DNA of 56,710 nucleotides. Source: Candidatus Treponema merdequi (GTDB lineage: Bacteria; Spirochaetota; Spirochaetia; Treponematales; Treponemataceae). Below the pieces are notes generated by a model, which was given only the letters and a program-made list of their open reading frames with translations, had not been told where the DNA came from and made no database searches. Shown here one piece after another: positions 49,982 to 56,710 of this stretch. The stretch covers positions 1 through 56,710 of the forward strand of contig JAGHVB010000004.1 in the NCBI GenBank assembly GCA_018064525.1, read 5' to 3'. Position 1 is the first letter of the stretch. Every line of letters starts with the position of its first letter. Both the position numbers and the translations under genes were made by a program.

Positions 49982-51940
49982 TTATTTTTTATTGTGTTTT
50001 ATTGCTTTGACTTTATAAAGCTCTTTGTCTGCAGCGGCGAGTAATTTTTCAAGGTCTGTATGTGCTGAATTAAAAGCGGCAGAGCCGATACTGATTGAGA
50101 CTTTGAATTTTTCTCCTGAACATTCATTTGAAATTTTAGTTTCAGCTTCAATTCTTTTTATAAAAGCCTCAAAACCGTTTTTATCCATTCCATCAACTGC
50201 AATTGCAAATTCATCTCCGCCAAATCTTGAAATGATGTCAGAAGATCTGCAGACATTTCTTAAAATCTGGGATTGAAGAAGAATTGCGCGGTCGCCGGCT
50301 TCGTGTCCGTAAGTATCATTTATTTTTTTCAGTCCATCCATATCACAGAATAAAATCATTCCGGAACATTTTTTTGAAACAGAACGTTTTATCATTTTGT
50401 TTGTAAGATTTATAAAACCTCGTCTGTTGTTTAAGCCGGTAAGTTCATCTGTGGTTGAAAGAGTTGTGATTTTTGTGTTGTATTGTGCAAGTCTTGAGTT
50501 TTTACTTTCAAGTTTAAGATTTGCTTCCTGTTCGTTATTGAGTTTAATTGCAGAAGTAATTTCTTTTGAAAAAAGTTCAAGAATAAGTTCATAAAAAAGA
50601 AAATCGTGATTATCAAGCGGAACGATAATGTATCCGTATTGAAAGACAGTTTCGTAAAGCGGATAAATGATGATTTTTGAATAATGTTTCTGAAATGTAG
50701 ATTCTGGAAAAACATTTCTTAAAGGATTGAAATAGCTTACTGAAAAGTCAGGACTGTTTATTACGTTTTTTTCGTATGTATAGATTCTTTTGACTTTATG
50801 AGGAATTTTATAACTATCTTTTTTAGGATCAAATTTTTTCGGTTTGTCAAAAATAAAAAGTGACATTGCATCAAGTGAAGATCTTTCAATCTGTTTTTGA
50901 AGTACTTTCAAAAAGTCATTCAGACTGACAGCTGCGAGTGTGTGCTGAACAAGATGGTGAAGAGAGTAAAGTTCATTGTCGATTGACTGCGGAAGAGTGT
51001 GAATGATATTATAAATATCTTCTTTTGTGTAATTGTGTCTGTTTCCCTGAGCGTCAATTGATTCACTTAAAATATTCTGGTCGTTGACACATCCGCAGCT
51101 TACACGAAATCTTTCTATCGATTGAATTTTTTTTATCTGTTTAAATGTCTTTTTCTGAAGAATACAGTCTGCCATGAAAGCAGCATTATAGGCTTGAAGT
51201 GAAATCTGCGGATCAATCGTAGTTAATGTCGGAGTTGAATAAAGACTTCTGTTTGTATTGTCAAAGCCTGTAACAATCACATTTTTAGGAACATTGATTC
51301 CGTGTTCTTTGAGAGTTTCTATAACTCCAAGTGCCATTCCGTCATTAAGACAGACGATACAGTCAAAATCAATTCCGTTTTTTTCTATGTATTCATTTAA
51401 TAAAATTACTGTATTTAATCTGTTAAAATCGCCGTTTATGATTTTTGAATCATCAATTTTAAGATTATGACTTTTTAAAGTTTCTAAAAACCATTGTTTT
51501 CGTAAAAAAGAATCTTCGTTGTTGTCATTTGCAGTAAAAAGAAGAAAATTCTTTCTGTGATGTTTTTTTATTAAATGACTTATTGTATTAACAAATGCAT
51601 TTTTTGAATCGCTTAAAACTGCAGGAAAACCTTCGATTTCGAGACCGATGTTTACAACAGGAATATTAAATTTTTTAAGATCCTGTGCAAATTCCTCTTT
51701 TGTAATAAAAGTGCATAAAGGTCCTGCACTCATTATCATGGCATCAAAATTGTAAATCGTAATGATTTCTTTTATTGCCTGAGGTCTTCCTTCAAAACCA
51801 AACTTTTCAGCATGCTTTGCACTGATTGGAACGATAATAAACTGGTAATTGTTTTCAGTACAGAATTTTTCTACACCTTTAATGAGTTCTATACTGTATT
51901 CTTCATGTATGTTATGAACTGCAAGACCAATTCTTTTCAT
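49982..51940 (-). CDS. Diguanylate cyclase with cytoplasmic LacI/PBP1-type sensor
   Basis: Makes c-di-GMP from two GTP in response to a small ligand. Residues 1-275 form a periplasmic-binding-protein-like domain of the LacI effector kind (RIGLAVHNIHEEYSIELIKGVEKFC; VIVTGFDNTNRSLYSTPTLTTIDP), with neither helix-turn-helix nor signal peptide, so it senses inside the cell. Residues 300-470 look GAF-like, followed by a coiled coil, then a GGDEF domain with TDELTGLNNRRGF, SRFGGDEFAIAV (about 574-580) and an intact RSSD inhibitory site five residues before GGDEF. GGGGA seven bases upstream picks the ATG at 51940 over a TTG two codons earlier. It starts 35 bases after guaA, so the two are probably co-transcribed. 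Confidence 0.9.
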   Translation of the reverse strand: MKRIGLAVHNIHEEYSIELIKGVEKFCTENNYQFIIVPISAKHAEKFGFEGRPQAIKEIITIYNFDAMIMSAGPLCTFITKEEFAQDLKKFNIPVVNIGLEIEGFPAVLSDSKNAFVNTISHLIKKHHRKNFLLFTANDNNEDSFLRKQWFLETLKSHNLKIDDSKIINGDFNRLNTVILLNEYIEKNGIDFDCIVCLNDGMALGVIETLKEHGINVPKNVIVTGFDNTNRSLYSTPTLTTIDPQISLQAYNAAFMADCILQKKTFKQIKKIQSIERFRVSCGCVNDQNILSESIDAQGNRHNYTKEDIYNIIHTLPQSIDNELYSLHHLVQHTLAAVSLNDFLKVLQKQIERSSLDAMSLFIFDKPKKFDPKKDSYKIPHKVKRIYTYEKNVINSPDFSVSYFNPLRNVFPESTFQKHYSKIIIYPLYETVFQYGYIIVPLDNHDFLFYELILELFSKEITSAIKLNNEQEANLKLESKNSRLAQYNTKITTLSTTDELTGLNNRRGFINLTNKMIKRSVSKKCSGMILFCDMDGLKKINDTYGHEAGDRAILLQSQILRNVCRSSDIISRFGGDEFAIAVDGMDKNGFEAFIKRIEAETKISNECSGEKFKVSISIGSAAFNSAHTDLEKLLAAADKELYKVKAIKHNKK

Positions 51941-51975
51941 AAACAATTCCCCGGTTTATATCGCAATTCAGCTGA

Positions 51976-53853
51976 TTATTCCCATCCGAATGTTGCAGGC
52001 GGTTTATTAGTTGCGTCAAAATAGACTGCGTCAACAAATTCCAGTTTTGAAATTTCTGAAACAATGTCATTAAGAAGTTTTAGATCGAGCCATGCAAAAC
52101 GTGCTGTCATAACATCTTCTGAAACAACAGGTCTTAAAACAAAAGAAGCATGTTCTTTTGAAGAAGCATAAGGAAGATCAATTGTCAGATGCTGGAATAT
52201 TTTATTATACCATCCTGTTTCGTGCATTTTTGTAAGAACAATATTGTCAACTTCACGAAGCTGGTCAAGGCGGAATTTATCACAATATCCTTTCTGAATT
52301 TGTAAATCTTCATCTTTTAATCCAGGTCGCTGCCAGAGTTTAATGACTGTACGATTTAAAAGTTTTGCACTGTTTGTAATGCTGCTTGAAGCCTTTTCGA
52401 TATTTTCCCATTTTTCTGGAATTTCGTAAAAACCGTTTTCATTTTTTTCAAAAGCAAGTACTGCCGGAAAGCGGTAAGTCCTGAAGTCACCCTGAACGCC
52501 GACAGATTTAACAGGTAAAACTGATTTTACCATTGTGGCTGTACTGTTATCGGAGAATTCTTTTACTTCAATTTTTTCAAATTCTTTTTTAGCATCTTCA
52601 TATTCTTTTCTGTCTGCATCTGAAACGTTTCCGTCTGAACAGAGTACGTTGATAGAAAGACCCGGACCCGGGAAAGGATGTCTCATTACGAGTTCATCGG
52701 AAAGACCAAGCTTTTTTCCGATCGCACGTACTTCGTCTTTGTAAAGATCACGGATCGGTTCTATGATAAGTCCTCGTGCAATCAAATCCTGAATTCCCTG
52801 AACGCGGTTGTGATGAGTCTTGATTGTATGACTGTTTTTTGTTCCGCCAGATTCAATGATATCAGGGTAGAGTGTTCCCTGTGCTAAAAGCCATTTGTCA
52901 TCATCGAGATGCTGTTTATCTACGACTTCATTTCTTACAGTAATAAAATTTTCACCGACAGCCATTCTCTTTTTCTGAGGATCTGTCAAACCGGAAATTG
53001 CTTTTAAGAAACTTTCACTTGCATCTTCAACGATGAAATTTGTAAAACCGAATTTCTTATATGCTTCTGCGACATTTTTACTTTCGTTTTTGCGCATGAA
53101 TCCGTTGTCGATATGAAGACCTAAGACTCTGTCCTGTCCGAGAGCTTTATTTAAAAGTGCAAATGTAATAGTTGAATCAACTCCGCCGGAAAGGAAGAGC
53201 AGTACATTTTTATTTTCTGCATCTTTTTTAATGTTATCAAGAATGACCTGTAAAACAGTATCCTGATCCCAGTTCTTATTCATTCCACAGAATTTTGCAA
53301 AGTTTTCAAAAATCTGATTTCCGCATGGAGTGTCTTTTACTTCACAGTGAAACTGAAGAGAAAATCTTTTTTTAGAAAGATTCTGAGTTGCAGCAAACGG
53401 ACAGTCTTTTGTAGAACCGACAGTTTCAAAACCGTCGCCAAGAGCAAGAACTCCGTCCTGGTGACTCATCCAGACCTGCTGGTCGCCGTTAATTCCATCA
53501 AAAAGCGGACATTTAACGCTGTCATTAAATTTTAAAGTTGAAAAACCAAATTCGCCTTTTTCAGCTTTTCCAACTTTTCCATTATAACCAAGCTGAACGA
53601 TATAGTGACCGTAACAGAGTCCGAGAATTGGAATATCTGAGTCCAGAATTTTTGAATTAAATTCAGGAACTTTTTCATCGTAAACAGAAGCAGGACCGCC
53701 TGAAAAAACAATTCCTTTAACATTTTCAAATGCTGAAATATCTGCACTTGGAAGAGCAATCTCAGAATAGTATCCGAGCATTCTGAAACGTTTTGCAATT
53801 AAATGTGCATATTGAGAACCAAAATCTAAAACAACAATTTTTTCACGACTCAT
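51976..53853 (-). CDS. guaA: GMP synthase (glutamine-hydrolysing), long eukaryote-type form
   Basis: Converts XMP to GMP. The glutaminase half has VLDFGSQYAHLIAKR, the nucleophile Cys80 in GLCYGHYIVQLGY, and QFHCEV (His169, Glu171), where the usual Pro between them is Cys. The ATP-pyrophosphatase half has FLSGGVDST (220-228). At 625 residues it is about 100 longer than the common bacterial GuaA (near 515), and the C-terminal dimerisation region shows LPVKSVGVQGDFRTYRF and a split insert, ending in ATNKPPATFGWE. Human GMPS has the same type of ending (SKPPGTTEWE) and the same 'VGVQGD.R.Y' segment. GGGGAAA lies before the ATG. It sits between a PilZ-protein gene and a GGDEF gene. Confidence 0.93.
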   Translation of the reverse strand: MSREKIVVLDFGSQYAHLIAKRFRMLGYYSEIALPSADISAFENVKGIVFSGGPASVYDEKVPEFNSKILDSDIPILGLCYGHYIVQLGYNGKVGKAEKGEFGFSTLKFNDSVKCPLFDGINGDQQVWMSHQDGVLALGDGFETVGSTKDCPFAATQNLSKKRFSLQFHCEVKDTPCGNQIFENFAKFCGMNKNWDQDTVLQVILDNIKKDAENKNVLLFLSGGVDSTITFALLNKALGQDRVLGLHIDNGFMRKNESKNVAEAYKKFGFTNFIVEDASESFLKAISGLTDPQKKRMAVGENFITVRNEVVDKQHLDDDKWLLAQGTLYPDIIESGGTKNSHTIKTHHNRVQGIQDLIARGLIIEPIRDLYKDEVRAIGKKLGLSDELVMRHPFPGPGLSINVLCSDGNVSDADRKEYEDAKKEFEKIEVKEFSDNSTATMVKSVLPVKSVGVQGDFRTYRFPAVLAFEKNENGFYEIPEKWENIEKASSSITNSAKLLNRTVIKLWQRPGLKDEDLQIQKGYCDKFRLDQLREVDNIVLTKMHETGWYNKIFQHLTIDLPYASSKEHASFVLRPVVSEDVMTARFAWLDLKLLNDIVSEISKLEFVDAVYFDATNKPPATFGWE

Positions 53854-53936
53854 ATTTTCCCCAGTAAAATTTTCAGAAAATTATATCAGAATTCTATATA
53901 TTATTAAAGTCGTTACTTTTTTAATTTTATATGGAT

Positions 53937-54872
53937 TCAGACAAAAGCTGTTTCCAGGTCTCCGATTTCTTCAAGATCTTCAATGTCTGAAATGTTTTCG
54001 ATATTTAAATTTTCGTCTTCTTCAAAAATAAATGTATTTGCTTTGTCATTAATTGTTTTATCTTCAATGGAATAATCTGTTGTGTCTTTTATTATTCCAT
54101 TAATACTGATGTTAATTGATTCCTGTAAAGATGAAAAAACATAATTTCTGATAAGAGTTCTTGTTGCTGAAGGTGTTGAAGGCATAAGGAGCATTACTAT
54201 TGTGGCAAAAGGAAGTCCGTCTTTTATTGCAAAAATTGCGGCTTCACAGTTAATCGATTTTTTGCCGAGAGAAATAATTATATTTTTTAATACTTCTTTT
54301 TCTGTAAAACGTTCTTTTTCTTTAACAGCAATCGCACACGCAAAACCGCATGAACTTATATCAATAAGTTTCATTGTAAAAAGTCTTCCGTTTTTTTCAA
54401 TGTGTACTGTTGCATCTGTTTTCTGCTTGCAGTCAAGACGAACATATTGGCGTCTTCCTTTTGCACCGTTAATTTCACAGATTTTGATGATTTTCTCTGT
54501 AATTTTATCAAGGCCTTCATCAAGCATGATGAATCCACCGGGTATTTCGGTTTTTAAAAGGAATTGATTTTTATCTGCAAGTCTGATTTTTTGAGAAAGT
54601 ATTCCGATGTAGATGGTTTTTAATATTTCATCTTTTTGAAATGATACGACAAAATTAAACCATTCTTTTATTGAAAATCCATAATCGATATTGATGAAAC
54701 AGATTGAATCAGGATTTTGTCTGAGAATTGGTTTGGCAAATCCAACATCATCAATATAAAAAGCTTCGTACTCATTTGTACGGAGTCTTTCTATGACACT
54801 TGTTTTGATTGCATAAGGTGAATTTAAAAAAAATACTTTTCTTCCAAAAATCGGATTTTCACTCTGTCCCAT
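53937..54872 (-). CDS. PilZ-domain c-di-GMP-binding protein
   Basis: Predicted c-di-GMP receptor of 311 residues. The PilZ motif is complete: RRQYVR (140-145, the RxxxR arm) followed by DISSCG (171-176, the D/NxSxxG strand). The first 135 residues form an alpha/beta domain with an unphosphorylated receiver look (KVFFLNSPYAIKTSVIERL, PDSICFINIDYG, KTIYIGIL), as in the YcgR-independent PilZ proteins described in spirochaetes, although I cannot identify it surely. The C-terminal 60 residues are acidic and probably unstructured (EEDENLNIENISDIEDLEEIG). The start has no ribosome binding site; the -10 box lies 7 bases before the ATG. Confidence 0.85.
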   Translation of the reverse strand: MGQSENPIFGRKVFFLNSPYAIKTSVIERLRTNEYEAFYIDDVGFAKPILRQNPDSICFINIDYGFSIKEWFNFVVSFQKDEILKTIYIGILSQKIRLADKNQFLLKTEIPGGFIMLDEGLDKITEKIIKICEINGAKGRRQYVRLDCKQKTDATVHIEKNGRLFTMKLIDISSCGFACAIAVKEKERFTEKEVLKNIIISLGKKSINCEAAIFAIKDGLPFATIVMLLMPSTPSATRTLIRNYVFSSLQESINISINGIIKDTTDYSIEDKTINDKANTFIFEEDENLNIENISDIEDLEEIGDLETAFV

Positions 54873-54879
54873 AACAAAT

Positions 54880-54908
54880 ATTATAAAATTGAATTATGAA
54901 ATTGTCAA
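54880..54908 (-). promoter_or_regulatory. Consensus promoter of the PilZ gene, apparently leaderless
   Basis: On the minus strand TTGACA (54908-54903), a 17-base spacer and TATAAT (54885-54880): both boxes are perfect matches to the vegetative sigma factor consensus. The start expected from the -10 box is base 54873, one base before the ATG at 54872, so the mRNA would carry essentially no leader. Confidence 0.7.
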
Positions 54909-54922
54909 AAATCAGTTGTGAT

Positions 54923-54962
54923 AAAAAAACTCCTCAAAAGTTTTTTTTTTCTTTTGGGGAGT
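54923..54962 (-). terminator. Intrinsic terminator downstream of asnS
   Basis: Read on the minus strand: ACTCCCCAAAAG (54962-54951), loop of ten A, CTTTTGAGGAGT (54940-54929; one G·T pair), then a run of T ending at 54923. It lies about 170 bases after the asnS stop codon, beyond the degenerate asnS-tail repeat. Confidence 0.75.
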
Positions 54963-54970
54963 CTCTATAA

Positions 54971-55072
54971 GTCGTTCATTTATTGGAACTTTTTGAGTTT
55001 TTATTCCGGAAAACTCAACTTTCTTAAGACCTTAAAAATCTGCAAGTTTTGGTGCGCGTGGATATGGAATAA
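54971..55072 (-). pseudogene. Degenerate tandem copy of the asnS 3' end
   Basis: This 102-base unit repeats 55073-55175 at roughly three-quarters identity by eye, with one indel. Read on the minus strand it encodes Ile-Pro-Tyr-Pro-Arg-Ala-Pro-Lys-Leu-Ala-Asp-Phe-stop, the same 12 residues as the AsnS C-terminus, while six of those codons differ only at synonymous positions. Each unit also contains the inverted pair GAGTTTT/AAAACTC downstream of the stop. It appears to be the last remnant of a second asnS-like gene; only the 3' tail remains before the sequence passes into the downstream flank of the intact gene. Confidence 0.7.
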
Positions 55073-55175
55073 GCCGTTCGCTTACACGAACTCTTCGAGT
55101 TTTCCTTATCGGAAAACTCGACTTCCTCAAGACCTTAGAAATCTGCTAACTTCGGAGCTCTTGGATATGGAATAA
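55073..55175. repeat. Second repeat unit, containing the real asnS 3' end and its downstream flank
   Basis: Partner of 54971-55072 in direct tandem. It contains the last 13 codons and stop of asnS plus about 60 bases of downstream sequence. The latter includes the hairpin GAGTTTTCC (55097-55105)/GGAAAACTC (55111-55119), a stronger version of the one in the first copy. Confidence 0.75.
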
Positions 55176-56595
55176 CATCGCGGATGTTTTCCATTCCAGT
55201 TACGTATCTGATAAGACGTTCAAATCCGAGACCAAAGCCTGAGTGTGGAACTGTTCCGAATCTGCGGAGGTCTAAGAACCACTGATAGTTTGACATATCC
55301 ATCTTGCGTTCTTCACATGCTGCAAGAAGTTTGTCATAGTTTTCTTCGCGTTCAGAACCACCGATCAATTCACCAATGCCAGGAACAAGAACATCAACTG
55401 CTTTAACAGTTTTTCCATCATCATTCTGTTTCATGTAGAATGATTTTATTTCTTTCGGATAGTTGAAAACCATTACAGGACACCCGAAGATTTTTTCTGT
55501 CAAATATCTTTCATGTTCAGTTGCAATGTCGCATCCCCAGTAAGGAGAGAATTCAAATTTAGCTCCGTTCTTTTCTGCTTCTTTTAATTTTTCAATTGCG
55601 TCAGTATATGAAATACGGACAAACTTTGCATTTGCAACTTTTGTAAGACTTTCAATCAAGCCCGGCTGAATTCTCTTGTCAAAAAATTCAAGGTCAGCGC
55701 GGCATTTTGTCAAAGCCCAGTTTAAAAGATATTTAACAAAGTCTTCCTGAATATCCATGTCATCATCAAGATCATAGAATGCCATTTCAGGTTCAATCAT
55801 CCAGAACTCAGCAAGGTGGCGAGGTGTGTTGGAATTTTCTGCACGGAATGTCGGTCCGAATGTATAAACACGAGAGAGAGCTGTTGCAAGTGTTTCTGCT
55901 TCGAGCTGACCAGAAACTGTGAGCGATGCTTTTTTTCCAAAGAAGTCTTTTGAGTAATCTACAATTTTGTGTGCGTCTTCGATTTTCATTCCGCCATTTC
56001 CGGCTTTAACACCGAGTTCTGCAATCTTTTCAAGAGAGAGAGTAGTTACCTGGAACATTTCTCCGGCACCTTCACAGTCAGAGCATGTGATTTCCGGAGC
56101 GTTGATGTACTGAAAGCCTCTTTCCTGAAAGAATGAATGAACAGCAAATGCCATCTGGTTTCTTACGCGGTAAACTGCACCGAATGTGTTTGTGCGTGCT
56201 CTGAGGTGAGCGTTCTCACGTAAATATTCCATTGACATTTTATTTTTCTGCAAAGGATATTCTTCTGGATTACATGTTCCAAGGCAAGTAAGATTTTCAA
56301 GAGTAACTTCGACTGCCTGACCTGAAGCAGGTGATTCAATTAAAACACCTTCTGCCCGAACTGATGCACCTGTGTTGAGCTTTTTAAGTTCAGCTTCGAT
56401 ATTATTTACATTAGCGTTATTTGAGGGAGCGTTGCGGTCAAATGTAAGCTGAATGTTTGCAAAACATGAGCCGTCATTTACCTGAATGAAAACTAAATTT
56501 TTTGAATCGCGAACTGTGCGAATCCATCCGCAGACCTTGACTTTCTGGCCTTCCGGTTTTGTTGTAAGTAAATCTTTAATAAGTGTTGGTACCAT
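55135..56595 (-). CDS. asnS: Asparaginyl-tRNA synthetase
   Basis: Class IIb synthetase charging tRNA-Asn. About 486 residues: N-terminal OB-fold anticodon-binding domain (KVKVCGWIRTVRDSKNLVFIQVNDGS, 18-43), then the catalytic core with motif 2 (FGPTFRAENSNTPRHLAEFWMIEPEM) and motif 3 (GFGLGFERLIRYVTG near the C-terminus), ending in RAPKLADF. SGQLEAETLA supplies the Asn-binding loop, which distinguishes it from AspRS. GGAGGG (56603-56608) lies 7 bases before the ATG at 56595; an ATG at 56610 would translate this site, so it is rejected. Some bacteria lack AsnRS and use the amidation route; this one has the direct route. Confidence 0.96.
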   Translation of the reverse strand: MVPTLIKDLLTTKPEGQKVKVCGWIRTVRDSKNLVFIQVNDGSCFANIQLTFDRNAPSNNANVNNIEAELKKLNTGASVRAEGVLIESPASGQAVEVTLENLTCLGTCNPEEYPLQKNKMSMEYLRENAHLRARTNTFGAVYRVRNQMAFAVHSFFQERGFQYINAPEITCSDCEGAGEMFQVTTLSLEKIAELGVKAGNGGMKIEDAHKIVDYSKDFFGKKASLTVSGQLEAETLATALSRVYTFGPTFRAENSNTPRHLAEFWMIEPEMAFYDLDDDMDIQEDFVKYLLNWALTKCRADLEFFDKRIQPGLIESLTKVANAKFVRISYTDAIEKLKEAEKNGAKFEFSPYWGCDIATEHERYLTEKIFGCPVMVFNYPKEIKSFYMKQNDDGKTVKAVDVLVPGIGELIGGSEREENYDKLLAACEERKMDMSNYQWFLDLRRFGTVPHSGFGLGFERLIRYVTGMENIRDVIPYPRAPKLADF

Positions 56596-56630
56596 TTTTG
56601 TACCCTCCATAAATGTAAATAATGAGTGAT

Positions 56631-56659
56631 ATTCTAATTATTTGTGCTGTTTTCTTCAA
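56631..56659 (-). promoter_or_regulatory. Promoter of asnS
   Basis: On the minus strand TTGAAG (56659-56654), a 17-base spacer and TAGAAT (56636-56631). The expected start is near 56624, giving a leader of about 29 bases with a strong GGAGGG site. The last 50 bases of the window are AT-rich without a feature that I can support. Confidence 0.55.
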
Positions 56660-56710
56660 TATGTATGAGAAAAATAATTGAATGATTTTTATTTTTTTAT
56701 TAAATTATAT

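Noticed and set aside
54918-55175. Plus-strand open frame of 85 codons between the PilZ gene and asnS
   Set aside because: It spans the asnS terminator, the degenerate asnS tail and the real asnS end on the opposite strand; it has no ribosome binding site, and its composition follows the antisense of asnS.
1-56710. CRISPR arrays, tRNA or rRNA genes, insertion sequences, phage genes
   Set aside because: No regularly spaced repeats, cloverleaf-like genes with CCA ends, transposase motifs or phage structural motifs were seen on either strand; intergenic regions are all shorter than 300 bases.

Overview
The window is a dense, AT-rich, protein-coding stretch from a spirochaete, most likely a Treponema. 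The evidence is the block tamB–bamA–ompH/skp–mutS (the order I recall from T. pallidum), a PUR-alpha type nucleic-acid-binding protein as in Borrelia, a LolCDE-like lipoprotein exporter, a lone CheW, a cytoplasmic LacI-type sensor fused to GGDEF, and several proteins I can only call conserved treponemal hypotheticals. The saccharolytic and biosynthetic content (malQ, manA, arg genes, ilvE, avtA, aroB) points to a commensal or free-living gut-type treponeme rather than T. pallidum. Species cannot be named. I see no tRNA, rRNA, CRISPR array, insertion sequence or prophage gene. No gap between genes exceeds 300 bases; the longest (about 54873-55134) holds a promoter, a terminator and a partial gene duplication.

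Layout. 1-3673: the tail of an unknown gene, then an overlapping permease–ATPase–permease exporter. 3673-7995: mcsA, a McsB-like protein with a degraded active site, and clpC. 8110-12885: avtA (apparently leaderless), a phosphoribosyltransferase, a large exported protein and rnhB, closed by a terminator. 12932-17920: the PUR protein (minus), a DUF4272 protein (plus), then minus-strand tmk, a hypothetical, aroB and a cysteine desulfurase. 17987-28876: outer-membrane assembly (TamB, BamA, OmpH), mutS and comF. 28981-33258: cheW, a DegT-fold protein without the PLP lysine, nadK and recN. 33301-39167: a hypothetical, a Bmp/PnrA-type binding protein, an HD hydrolase, malQ and two half-size chromate-type transporters. 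39210-42170: a sugar nucleotidyltransferase, manA and ilvE. 42278-44601 (minus): a small exported protein, an ABC-2 polysaccharide-export permease and an exostosin-like glycosyltransferase. 44782-48239: argJ, argB and argD behind an ARG-box-like operator. 48300-49955: a CBS/DRTGG inorganic pyrophosphatase. 49982-56595 (minus): asnS, a PilZ protein, a long eukaryote-type GMP synthase and a diguanylate cyclase.

How they fit together. McsA–McsB-like–ClpC is a protein quality-control unit. TamB/BamA/OmpH build the outer membrane and LolCDE should deliver lipoproteins to it. argJBD forms an ornithine-pathway operon that ArgR probably represses. GMP synthase, a GGDEF enzyme with an intact inhibitory site and a PilZ receptor lie side by side, linking GTP supply to c-di-GMP signalling.

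Most notable: the McsB-like protein lacks the expected catalytic cysteine and glutamates; a degenerate tandem copy of the asnS 3' end still encodes the same 12 C-terminal residues through synonymous codons; two near-consensus promoters place transcription starts one to three bases before the start codons of avtA and the PilZ gene; a two-site ARG-box-like operator overlaps the argJ promoter; and GMP synthase is of the long eukaryotic type.
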